A stretch of DNA of 64,000 nucleotides, from positions 1,302,001-1,366,000 of the forward strand of contig CP064999.1 in NCBI GenBank assembly GCA_016700115.1. Direction: 5' to 3'. Source of the DNA: Sphingobacteriales bacterium. Its GTDB lineage: Bacteria > Bacteroidota > Bacteroidia > Chitinophagales > UBA2359. A program made the translations under genes and the position numbers. Below the pieces are notes generated by a model. It ran no database searches, was not told the origin of the DNA, and was given only the letters and a program-made list of their open reading frames with translations. Every line of letters begins with the position of its first letter. Position 1 is the stretch's first letter. Below, in pieces: positions 18,314 to 26,839 of this stretch.

Positions 18314-18840
18314 ATCCCGAAGGCGTTGAATGTGAATAACCGTATGTGAAAATAAGTGAAAAGTGAAAAACTAAAAGTGAAAAGTACCACAACCCCAAAG
18401 GGGTTGAAATTGAATAACCGTATGTGAAAATAAGTGAAAAGTGAAAAACTAAAAGTGAAAAGTACGACAACCCCGAAGGGGTTGAAAATGAATAATCGTA
18501 TGTGAAAATAAGTGAAATGTGAAAAACTAAAAGTGAAAAGTACGACAACCCCGAAGGGATTGAATGTGAATAACCGTATGTGAAAATAAGTGAAAAGTGA
18601 AAAACTAAAAGTGAAAAGTACGACAACCCCGAAGGGATTGAATGTGAATAACCGTATGTGAAAATAAGTGAAAAGTGAAAAACTAAAAGTGAAAAGTACG
18701 ACAACCCCGAAGGGGTAGAATGTGAATAACCGTATGTGAAAATAAGTGAAAAGTGAAAAACTAAAAGTGAAAAGTACGACAACCCCGAAGGGGTTGAATG
18801 TGAATAACCGTATGTGAAACCTACGGATATAAGTGAAAAG
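18314..18840. repeat. Tandem array of a 78-bp repeat
   Basis: The box CGTATGTGAA recurs at 18341, 18419, 18497, 18575, 18653, 18731 and 18809, exactly 78 bases apart each time. Each unit holds a palindrome (CAACCCCGAAGGGGTTG) and an A-rich segment of AGTGAAAAGTGAAAA / CTAAAAGTGAAAAGT type. Copies differ by a few bases only. Because 78 is a multiple of three, long open frames run through the array on the minus strand in two phases; these are a by-product of the repeat. It lies about 100 bases before the cryDASH start. A related, inverted sequence lies at 62276-62700. Confidence 0.95.
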
Positions 18841-18952
18841 TAAGCCGTATGTGAACCCTATGGAAATCGGATGAACCCTACTAAAATTTCGGGCATCAAT
18901 CATTAAAACTGATAGCCAACAACACTTTGCAATGGCTGCTTGTTATTCAGGC

Positions 18953-20386
18953 ATGAAACAAATCATTATTGTTTGGTTTAGAAATGATTTGCGGTTACAT
19001 GACAACGAAGTGCTGTTTCAGGCTGTTCAGGATGCCGATCAAATCATTCCGGTCTATTGTTTAGACCCCCGTCATTTTGAAACCACCAAATATGGATTTG
19101 CAAAAACCGGAGTTCACCGGATAAAATTTTTACTGGAAAGCCTGAAAGACCTTCGACATTTGTTGAGGGATGCCGGTGCAGATTTGTTGGTGCGTTGGGG
19201 CAAACCCGAAGAGATTCTTTTTGCTTTGGCTAAATATCACCGGGTCAAGGCGGTTTATTGCAATCAGGAAGTTACCGACGAAGAAAGCCGTGTTGAAGAT
19301 GCCCTCGATCATCATCTTGCTACTATTAATGTGCCGTTGGAGTTTTTTTGGGGCAGTACGTTGTTTCATTTCGATGATTTGACAGCTACCCAATCGTTAG
19401 ACAGACTTCCCGATGTGTTCACCCAATTCCGTCAGTTTGCCGAAACCAACCTGACGGTGCGCCCTTTGTTTAATACTCCCGGTCAAATTGAGCTGCCTCC
19501 GAATCTTTCTGCCGGAGAAATTCCTGAACTGAAAGACTTTCTCCTTTCAGAACCAGTTGCTGATTCAAGGGCGGTTCTGTCTTTTGCAGGCGGAGAAACA
19601 CAAGCGCTGCTCCGGCTCAAATATTACCTTTGGGAAAAAGACTTGTTAAAAACTTACGAAGAATCCAGAAATGAACTCATAGGAGGCGACTACTCGACCA
19701 AACTCTCCCCTTGGTTAGCCTTAGGTTGCCTTTCTCCCAGACTGATTTTCGAGGAAGTAAAACGATATGAGCAGGATATAGTTAAAAACAAATCCACCTA
19801 TTGGCTGATTTTTGAACTGATGTGGAGGGACTATTTCCGGTTTATCGCCATGAAATATGGCAACCTCCTTTTTAAAACTACCGGTATCAGACAAAAAACA
19901 GCAACCGGAAACAGGGATTGGGATCGGTTTAATCTTTGGGCACAGGGTAAGACCGGAATTCCGTTTATTGATGCCAATATGCGGGAGTTGAACGCTACAG
20001 GATTTATGAGCAACCGCGGAAGGCAAAACACTGCTAGTTTTTTAGTTCGGGATATGAACATCAACTGGCAAATGGGGGCCGCCTATTTTGAGTCTCGTCT
20101 CATTGATTATGATGTATGCAGCAATTACGGCAATTGGAACTATGTGGCTGGAATTGGAAACGACCCCCGCGAAAACCGGTATTTCAATATCTTGTCTCAG
20201 GCAAAAAGATACGACCCACAGGGTTTGTATGTCAAACGTTGGTGTCCGGAACTGAAAAAACTGCCTTCAACCCGTATTCACGAGCCGTATCTGTTGAATG
20301 AAGCAGAACAACGTTATGTTGGCGTTATAATTGGTAAAAACTATCCCGCACCTTGTATTGATACCGGAAAATGGGATCAACGCTAA
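18953..20386 (+). CDS. DASH-family cryptochrome/photolyase
   Basis: About 477 residues from the ATG at 18953 (MKQIIIVWFRNDLRLHDNE), which is the conserved start; an in-frame ATG seven codons earlier is less likely. The N-terminal alpha/beta photolyase domain (1-135) should bind the antenna cofactor. The C-terminal helical FAD domain shows TKLSPWLALGCLSPR near 245, ELMWRDYFRFIAMKYG near 290, WAQGKTGIPFIDANMRELNA, GFMSNRGRQNTASFLVRD, and WNYVAGIGNDPRENRYFN, a DASH-type segment. The family repairs cyclobutane dimers, mainly in single-stranded or looped DNA, using blue light. The length is normal. It is followed by a bidirectional hairpin and preceded by the 78-bp repeat array. Confidence 0.92.
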   Translation: MKQIIIVWFRNDLRLHDNEVLFQAVQDADQIIPVYCLDPRHFETTKYGFAKTGVHRIKFLLESLKDLRHLLRDAGADLLVRWGKPEEILFALAKYHRVKAVYCNQEVTDEESRVEDALDHHLATINVPLEFFWGSTLFHFDDLTATQSLDRLPDVFTQFRQFAETNLTVRPLFNTPGQIELPPNLSAGEIPELKDFLLSEPVADSRAVLSFAGGETQALLRLKYYLWEKDLLKTYEESRNELIGGDYSTKLSPWLALGCLSPRLIFEEVKRYEQDIVKNKSTYWLIFELMWRDYFRFIAMKYGNLLFKTTGIRQKTATGNRDWDRFNLWAQGKTGIPFIDANMRELNATGFMSNRGRQNTASFLVRDMNINWQMGAAYFESRLIDYDVCSNYGNWNYVAGIGNDPRENRYFNILSQAKRYDPQGLYVKRWCPELKKLPSTRIHEPYLLNEAEQRYVGVIIGKNYPAPCIDTGKWDQR

Positions 20387-20396
20387 AATCTGTTAT

Positions 20397-20447
20397 AAAA
20401 AAAGCGGAATAAACTACCCGCATCAAAGGGGTGTTTATTCCGCTTTT
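20397..20447. terminator. Bidirectional terminator after cryDASH
   Basis: A long hairpin (AAAGCGGAATAAAC with GTTTATTCCGCTTT) with A-run on one side and T-rich sequence on the other. It lies between the convergent cryDASH gene and the minus-strand T9SS gene, so it can serve both. Confidence 0.75.
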
Positions 20448-20504
20448 CCAATTTGCAATTAACAACTAAAATGCTGTTCCTTTTTTTAAACGGCAACGAA
20501 CAAA

Positions 20505-21383
20505 TTACTGTTTTACAAATTTGGTGTTTTGGGTGGTTGTTCCGTTAGAAACAGAAACAATGTACATACCTGCTCTGTATGCGGTGATGTCCAAAGGAAT
20601 ATTTTTGTCGGAAGTGGTAAAGTTGGTTACCAATTTACCGGTTACATCATAAACTGAAACTTCGGTTTGGGGCGTAATGGTTTGCACGCTCAATTCCACA
20701 AAGTTGTTAGCCGGAACGGGTGAAACGCTTACACTGAAACTGTTGTCATAAACAGGATTTTCGATACCTACGCCACAAACACAACCTGAAGCTACTACAG
20801 CAATGTCATAAGGAGAATCAGACACTGAATAAGGCAAAGTAGCCGTAGGAAGGATGCTGGGTAAAAAGTCGCAAATCGCGCTCTCAACATCTTCGATAGA
20901 AATAGGACCCAAAACTCCGCTCAATACATCAAAAACTACTGCCAGGTCGGCAGGAGTGGGGATAGTAGGATACGTCAAAATGGGCAATAAAGGATTAATA
21001 GTTGCTGCAAGTGCATCAAGTTCAGACTGATTAAATGCAAAGGCGGTAAATTTGTAGGTTCCTGCGGGATATGGGTTTCCGGTGCCATCATCACCAAAAT
21101 CATAAGTTCCGTCATCGCTGACACCTTGAATAATATCAACTAAAACTCCATCTACTAAGGTAGGAAAAGTAACCACTATTTTCCGGTTTGCAAATGTTCC
21201 CGGATCGTTCCAGTTGGTAATGAGTAAACAATCGGTTTGGCTTCCGTTCTGAAGAACGCAAATGGTAGGTTGTTCAGGATTGGGCGCTCCGCCAATGATT
21301 TCTGCAGCGCAATTAGGAGTTTGAGCATAGATGCTCATACCCATAAAAGCGGAAACGGTGAGTGTAAGTAACAGTTTCTTCAT
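20505..21383 (-). CDS. Secreted T9SS type A cargo protein, unknown function
   Basis: A 292-residue protein with a signal peptide (MKKLLLTLTVSAFMGMSIYA, cleavage before QTPNC). The C-terminal sorting domain (about 215-292) contains VSPVPANNFVELSV, EVSVYDVTGKLV, and the final AYRAGMYIVSVSNG...KFVKQ. It should be exported through T9SS and attached or released after domain cleavage. The central part (25-210) has strands and four or more Cys but no recognised enzyme motif; TYDFGDDGTGNPYPAGTYKF resembles an Ig-like loop. It is monocistronic, with a probable promoter at 21432-21460. Confidence 0.8.
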   Translation of the reverse strand: MKKLLLTLTVSAFMGMSIYAQTPNCAAEIIGGAPNPEQPTICVLQNGSQTDCLLITNWNDPGTFANRKIVVTFPTLVDGVLVDIIQGVSDDGTYDFGDDGTGNPYPAGTYKFTAFAFNQSELDALAATINPLLPILTYPTIPTPADLAVVFDVLSGVLGPISIEDVESAICDFLPSILPTATLPYSVSDSPYDIAVVASGCVCGVGIENPVYDNSFSVSVSPVPANNFVELSVQTITPQTEVSVYDVTGKLVTNFTTSDKNIPLDITAYRAGMYIVSVSNGTTTQNTKFVKQ

Positions 21384-21431
21384 TTTGTGCTGTTTTATTT
21401 AGATGATTTAAGAAATTTAAAAATTAGCAAA

Positions 21432-21460
21432 CAAAAGTAGGGTTTTTTGATTAATTCAAA
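21432..21460 (-). promoter_or_regulatory. Possible Bacteroidota promoter of the T9SS gene
   Basis: On the minus strand TTTG (21460-21457) is followed after 17 bases by TACTTTTG (21439-21432), which matches TANNTTTG. The spacing is two bases short of the usual 19-21. It would give a leader of about 40 bases before the ATG at 21383. Confidence 0.35.
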
Positions 21461-21624
21461 GGCCTTAAAGTCCAAAAAATAATTTTTAAAATTGTCGTTA
21501 ACATTTAGTTATGTTATTTTGTACGCTGTTGCAATAAAAAAGTGCCTTTATTTTGAAAAGTACCACACTTTTTATGCCATTTTTTAAAAAATAAATACAA
21601 TGTGTTTTTTTCAACTTTGATCTC

Positions 21625-21948
21625 ATGTCATTTATCGTTGTTTATATCACCGCTGCCGGTGAACAGGAAGCTAAAAATATCGCCGGCAGGTTATTGGAAA
21701 AACGGCTGATTGCCTGTGCCAATATTTTTCCCGTTCAAAGCACATATCATTGGCAGGGGGCACTTGTGGAAGATGCCGAGTTTGTGGCTTTGGTAAAAAC
21801 CCGCTCCGAATTTTGGGAAATCGTGAAGGAAGAGGTATTGAAAACTCACAGCTATCAAACGCCCTGTATCATGAAGTTTGAGGTAGAAGCCAACCCCGAA
21901 TATGAGCGTTGGATTTATAAAGAAACGCAGATTGACGGAGGGTTATGA
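21625..21948 (+). CDS. cutA: CutA-family divalent ion tolerance protein
   Basis: A 107-residue protein of typical CutA1 size. Family features: FIVVYITAAGEQEAKNIAGRLLEKRLIACANIFPVQSTYHWQG near the N terminus, AEFVALVKTRSEFWEIV in the middle, and HSYQTPCIMKFEVEANPEYERWI near the end. CutA1 forms very stable trimers with a ferredoxin-like fold. It was named for copper tolerance in E. coli, but its role is uncertain. It is a single gene upstream of the type I R-M locus and not obviously part of it. Confidence 0.9.
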   Translation: MSFIVVYITAAGEQEAKNIAGRLLEKRLIACANIFPVQSTYHWQGALVEDAEFVALVKTRSEFWEIVKEEVLKTHSYQTPCIMKFEVEANPEYERWIYKETQIDGGL

Positions 21949-22266
21949 GTTAACTGTGGTGAATTATAAATTCTACCACCCCTCTAAATCGAGTTCTGAT
22001 TAACCAATAACAAGCCTCTGTGTTATTGTCTTAGCACTTATTAAAAAAACTAAATCTTTTTATGCTACCTTTGTAAGCACCTTTGTTATTACGTTTAATC
22101 TTATACAAACCGATATTAAAAGTCAGGGTAAACTGATAACCTGCAACCGGCATGTCAGAGTTGATATTTTGCACCAACACCCAAGGATAAACAGCACTTT
22201 TGCCAACAATTTGAACAAAGCGGCATTTAAAAAACCAATTATACGAACCGAATACTTAATTTATAA
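21949..22266. other. Intergenic region upstream of hsdM
   Basis: A TACCTTTG word at 22066-22073 matches the -7 consensus, but no good TTTG lies at the right distance, so promoter assignment is weak. No gene or repeat was recognised. Confidence 0.3.
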
Positions 22267-24117
22267 ATGACAGCAGAACAACTTAAAGAACTTGAAGATA
22301 ATTTGTGGAAAGCGGCCGACAAGCTCCGTGCAGACAGCGGACTGAAAGCCAGTGAATATTCAACGCCTATTTTGGGACTGATTTTTCTTCGTTTTGCTTC
22401 TATCCGGTACAACAAAGTGAAAGCGGAAATAAAAGCCGAATTAGAAGCACAAAAAGACAGCCGTAATCAAATGCAGGAACAGGAAATTGCCATCCTGAAA
22501 TGTGGTTTTTATTTGCCCCCCGAAGCAGAGTATGACTATTTGCTGAACCTTCCAGAGAAAGACGACATTGCCAAAGCCATTAAAAAGGCAATGGAACTGA
22601 TTGAGTATCATAAACCCGAACTGAAAGACAGCCTGCCCAAAGACGAATACTTTAAACTATACACCAAAGACGACCGCAGCCTGCCCAAGAGTTTACTGAA
22701 AACATTTAAAGACATTCCCGAAGATGCCACAGGCGATGTGTTCGGCAAAGTGTATGAATACTTTTTGGGTGAGTTTGCCCTTGCCGAAGGACAAGGCGGT
22801 GGGGCTTTCTACACGCCTACCAGTGTGGTGAAGCTGATGGTAGAAGTGATTGAACCTTACAAGGGAACCATATACGACCCTGCCTGCGGCAGTGGCGGTA
22901 TGTTTGTGCAGAGCAGCGAATTTGTGGACAAACGCAGAGCCGAACTGCACGATGACGATACCAAAGACCTGATGGTGTATGGCAGCGAGAAAGACAGTGA
23001 AACTGTAAAACTGGCACGAATGAACTTAGCCGTAAACGGACTGCGCGGGCAGGTGGTGCAAGCCAATGCCTATTACGAAAATCCGTTTGACAGCTACGGC
23101 AAGTTTGACTACGTGATGGCTAATCCGCCCTTTAACGTGGACGATGTGAACTATGACCGTGTGAAAGACGACCAACGTTTTAACGAATACGGCATACCGA
23201 AAAACAAAACAAAACCCAACGCCAAAAAACAAGCAGCCGTAAACAGCGTGCCCAATGCCAACTACCTTTGGATAAACCTGTTTGCTACTTCGCTGAAAGA
23301 CACCGGCAGAGCCGCTTTGGTAATGGCAAACAGTGCCAGCGATGCCCGCAACAGTGAAGCCGAAATACGCCAAACTTTGATTAAAAGCGGTGTGATTGAC
23401 TGTATGCTTACTTTGCCCAAGAATATGTTTTACACCGTTACGCTGCCTGCTACTTTGTGGTTTTTTGACAAAAATAAGACCTCACCCCCTGCCCCCTCTC
23501 CTTCAGGAGAGGGGAAGGCAGGTAAAATATTATTTATTGATGCCCGTAACATATTTAAGCAGGTAACACGTTCGCTACGGGAGTTTACCGATGAACACAT
23601 ACAAAACATTGCCACCATTGTGCGGCTTTACCGTGGCGAAACCAAACGCCTGAAACAGCTATTGGCAAAATACCAACAGCAAGCCAATGATTTTGAGAAA
23701 CAAGCCAAAGCACAACAGCAGGAAGTTGATAAAATACAAACGGCAAAGCCCACCGAAGAAAAAGAATTGAAGCGTTGGGAAAAACAATTAGAAGAAGCCG
23801 AAAAACAATACAAAGCACTACACGACAAACAGCAATATTACTTAGCACAAATAAACTGGCTGAACGAACGCTTCCCCAATGGGGTGTATGAAGATGTAAC
23901 GGGATTATGCAAAGCCGCTACCCTTAAAGAAATTGAAGAGCAGGACTACAGCCTAAACCCGGGCAGATATGTGGGTGTAGTGATTGAAGAAGACGGGCTA
24001 ACCGAAGAAGAGTTTTTAGCCGAAATGAAAGAAAGGCACGTTGTCTTGAATGGATTAAACAGCAAGGCAAAGGAGTTGGAAGATTTGATTAACCAAAATT
24101 TAAAGTCACTATAAGGG
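22267..24117 (+). CDS. hsdM: Type I restriction-modification methyltransferase subunit HsdM
   Basis: A 615-residue N6-adenine methyltransferase subunit. The N-terminal helical HsdM domain (about 5-140) is followed by AdoMet motif I (YDPACGSGGMFVQS near 203) and catalytic motif IV (ANPPFNVDD near 285). A C-terminal coiled coil (about 455-520) probably contacts HsdS. Two HsdM with one HsdS form the methylase; adding HsdR gives the restriction complex. Two oddities are visible. An in-frame palindromic insertion encodes TSPPAPSPSGEGKAG between FFDKN and ILFIDAR (23479-23523). The last 20 or so codons (SKAKELEDLINQNL) are duplicated at 26784-26837, beyond a repeat cassette, where the copy overlaps hsdS. 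The present end LKSL is probably not the ancestral one (that copy ends LLAIE). Confidence 0.93.
23479..23523. repeat. Palindromic mini-repeat inserted in frame in hsdM
   Basis: CCCCTCTCCTTCAGGAGAGG, with CCTGCC and GGCAGG further out, forms a strong hairpin. It sits between two conserved HsdM strands and is translated as a Pro/Ser/Gly-rich loop. The same class of CCCCT...AGGGG sequence is seen in T9SS genes of this window (46.3-46.4, 49.1, 62.9 kb). Confidence 0.75.
24061..24098 (+). repeat. Left copy of duplicated hsdM 3' end
   Basis: This 38-base stretch in the hsdM tail (AGCAAGGCAAAGGAGTTGGA onward) matches 26784-26821 with two mismatches. The two copies flank the transposase/repeat cassette in direct orientation, 2723 bases apart. 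Confidence 0.85.
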
Positions 24118-24118
24118 A

Positions 24119-24592
24119 ATGGCTAATACCTACACACAAATCCATATTCAATCTGTTTTTGCAGTACAAAACAGAAATTGTATAATAGGTAAAGAATGGA
24201 AAGATGAATTATACAGTTACATTACTGGTATCATTCAAAACCACAATCACAAACTCTTAGCTATTAATGGCATGCCCGATCACGTTCATATACTTTTTGG
24301 TTTCAGACCAACACAATCATTATCTGATTTGATGCAGGATATAAAAGGCGATTCCTCACGATGGATAAATACCAAAGGGTTTGTAAAAGGTAAATTTTTA
24401 TGGCAGTAAGGTTATGGCGCATTTTCTTATAGCAAATCGCAAGTTGATCGGGTAAAGGAATATATACATAACCAAGAGGAACATCATAAGAAAAAATCGT
24501 TTACAGATGAATATTTGGATATGCTGCGAAAATTTGAAGTTGATTTTAACGAGGCGTATATTTTTAAACCTGTTGATTATGATATAAAATAG
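24119..24592 (+). pseudogene. REP-associated IS200-like transposase, interrupted by a stop
   Basis: It starts two bases after the hsdM stop. The first 96 codons give a Y1-transposase of the REP-associated (RAYT) type: YTQIHIQSVFAVQNR, then the metal-binding HUH motif in GMPDHVHILFG near 60, then SLSDLMQDIKGDSSRWIN. A TAA at 24407-24409 follows Gln96. The same frame then continues as GYGAFSYSKSQVDRVKEYIH, NQEEHHKKKSFTDEYLDMLRK and on to a stop at 24592, for 157 residues in total, the usual length. A single G-to-T change from GAA would give the usual WQEGYGAFSYS. The helix with the expected nucleophilic Tyr (VKEYI) lies after the stop, so the short product should be catalytically dead unless the stop is read through. 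Confidence 0.87.
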
Positions 24593-24597
24593 TTATG

Positions 24598-26783
24598 CCG
24601 TTAGGCATAAAATATCGGTAGAAAAAAAGCAACGTTTTATGTTGTCCCGTCCGGGACAAAATATGGAATATGTTTTCGGTTCTACCAATATTGAAACCCT
24701 AACGGGTTAAACAGCGAATAAAAAATCAATATGTTGTAAAAATGAAAATACGTTATAGTGCCGTTAGGCACAACATATCGGTAGAAAAAAAGCAACGTTT
24801 TATGTTGTCCCGTCCGGGACAAAATATGGAACACGTTTTCGGTTCTACCAATATTGAAACCCTGACGGGTTAAACAGCGAATAAAAAATCAATATGTTGT
24901 AAAAATGAAAATACGTTATAGTGCCGTTAGGCACAACATATCGGTAGATAATGTTGTTTGCGTTTCGGTTTGGTCCCATACGGGACAAAATATGGAACAC
25001 GTTTTCAGTTCTACCAATATTGAAACCCTGACGGGTTAAACAGCGAATAAAAAATCAATATGTTGTAAAAATGAAAATACGTTATAGTGCCGTTAGGCAC
25101 AACATATCGGTAGATAATGTTGTTTGTGTTTCGGTTTTGTCCCATACGGGACAAAATTATTCATCGCCTATTTTTTCAACCCATATTCAAGCCCTAACGG
25201 GCTGGAATGGCAACATGGTAAACCATGCCGTTAGGCACAACATATCGGTAGAAAAAAAGCAACGTTTTATGTTGTCCCGTCCGGGACAAAATATGGAATA
25301 TGTTTTCGGTTCTACCAATATTGAAACCCTAACGGGTTAAACAGCGATTAAAAAAGCAATATGTTGTAAAAATGAAAATACGTTATAGTGCCGTTAGGCA
25401 CAACATATCGGTAGGAAATGATGGTTGTGTTTCGGTTTTGTTCCATACGGAACAAAATTATTCATCGCCTATTTTTTCTACCCATATTCTAGCCCTAACT
25501 TGCTGGATTAGCAACAAGGTAAACCGGATTGGCAACATCGTAAATCGTGCCGTTAGGCACAACATATCGGTAGAAAAAAAGGCAACGTTTTGTGTTGTCC
25601 TGGACGGGACAAAATATGGAATATGTTTTCAGTTCTACCAATATTGAAACCCTAACGGGTTAAACAGCGAATAAAAAAGCAATATGTTGTAAAAATGAAA
25701 ATACGTTATAGTGCCGTTAGGCATAAAATATCGGTAGATAATGTTGTTTGTGTTTCGGTTTTGTTCCATACGGAACAAAATTATTCATCGCCTATTTTTT
25801 CTACCCATATTAAAGCCCTAACGGGCTGGATTAGCAACAAGGTAAACCGGATTGGCAACATCGTAAATCGTGCCGTTAGGCACAACATATCGGTAGAAAA
25901 AAAGCAACGTTTTATGTTGTCCCGTCCGGGACAAAATATGGAATATGTTTTCGGTTCTACCAATATTGAAACCCTAACGGGTTAAACAGCGATTAAAAAA
26001 GCAATATGTTGTAAAAATGAAAATACGTTATAGTGCCGTTAGGCACAACATATCGGTAGGAAATGATGGTTGTGTTTCGGTTTTGTTCCATACGGGACAA
26101 AATATTTCATCCCTCATTATTTCTACCCATATTCAAGCTCTAACGGGCTGGAATGGCAACATCGTAAATCGTGCCGTTAGGCACAACATATCGGTAGAAA
26201 AAAAGGCAACGTTTTGTGTTGTCCCGTCCGGGACAAAATATGGAACACGTTTTCGGTTCTACCAATATTGAAACCCTAACGGGTTAAACTGCGATTAAAA
26301 AAGCAATGGGTTATAAAAATGAAAATGCGTAATAGTGCCGTTAGGCACAACATATCGGTAGAAAAAAAGCAACGTTTTATGTTGTCCCGTCCGGGACAAA
26401 ATATGGAACACGTTTTCGGTTCTACCAATATTGAAACCCTAACGGGTTAAACTGCGATTAAAAAAGCAATGGGTTATAAAAATGAAAATGCGTAATCGTG
26501 CCGTTAGGCACAACATATCGGTAGAAAAAAAGCAACGTTTTATGTTGTCCCGTCCGGGACAAAATATGGAACACGTTTTCGGTTCTACCAATATTGAAAC
26601 CCTAACGGGTTAAACAGCGATTAAAAAATCAATATGTTGTAAAAAATGAAAATACGTTATAGTACCGTTAGGCACAACATATCGGTAGGAAATGATGGTT
26701 GCGTTTCGGTTTTGTCCCATACGGGACAAAATTATTCATCGCCTATTTTTTCTACCCATATTCAAGCTCTAACGGGCTGGAAT
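24598..26783. repeat. Array of 14 nested-palindrome repeat units
   Basis: The box CCGTTAGGCA (or close variants) occurs at 24598, 24761, 24923, 25090, 25228, 25391, 25550, 25713, 25873, 26035, 26173, 26338, 26501 and 26665. Spacing is 138-167 bases. Each unit is an imperfect palindrome: outer arms CCGTTAGG/CCTAACGG, inner arms CGGTAGAA/TTCTACC, and a core GTCCCGTCCGGGAC. A second unit type B keeps the arms but has core GTCCCATACGGGAC and a different filler. Types A and B alternate from 25090 to 26172, giving a higher-order period near 322. Frames of 60-96 codons running through units are repeat by-products. The array directly follows the transposase remnant, as expected for REP/RAYT systems. 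Confidence 0.92.
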
Positions 26784-26821
26784 AGCAAGGCAAAGGAGTT
26801 GGAAGTATTGATTAACCAAAA
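26784..26821 (+). repeat. Right copy of duplicated hsdM 3' end
   Basis: It is nearly identical to 24061-24098. It reads on in the hsdM frame as SKAKELEVLINQNLLAIE and stops at 26838-26840, where TAATG also provides the hsdS start. This arrangement is typical of an intact hsdM-hsdS junction, so this copy probably marks the original end of hsdM. Confidence 0.85.
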
Positions 26822-26839
26822 CTTATTGGCGATAGAATA

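Noticed and set aside
18273..18903. Two long minus-strand reading frames (169 and 204 codons) through the 78-bp array
   Set aside because: The unit length is a multiple of three, so any stop-free phase stays open. The product is a bare repeat of a 26-residue Phe/Ser/Leu-rich string with no start context or signal.
24598..26783. CRISPR array
   Set aside because: Units are 138-167 bases with no short direct repeat plus unique spacers; the 'spacers' are repeated too, and no cas gene is near.
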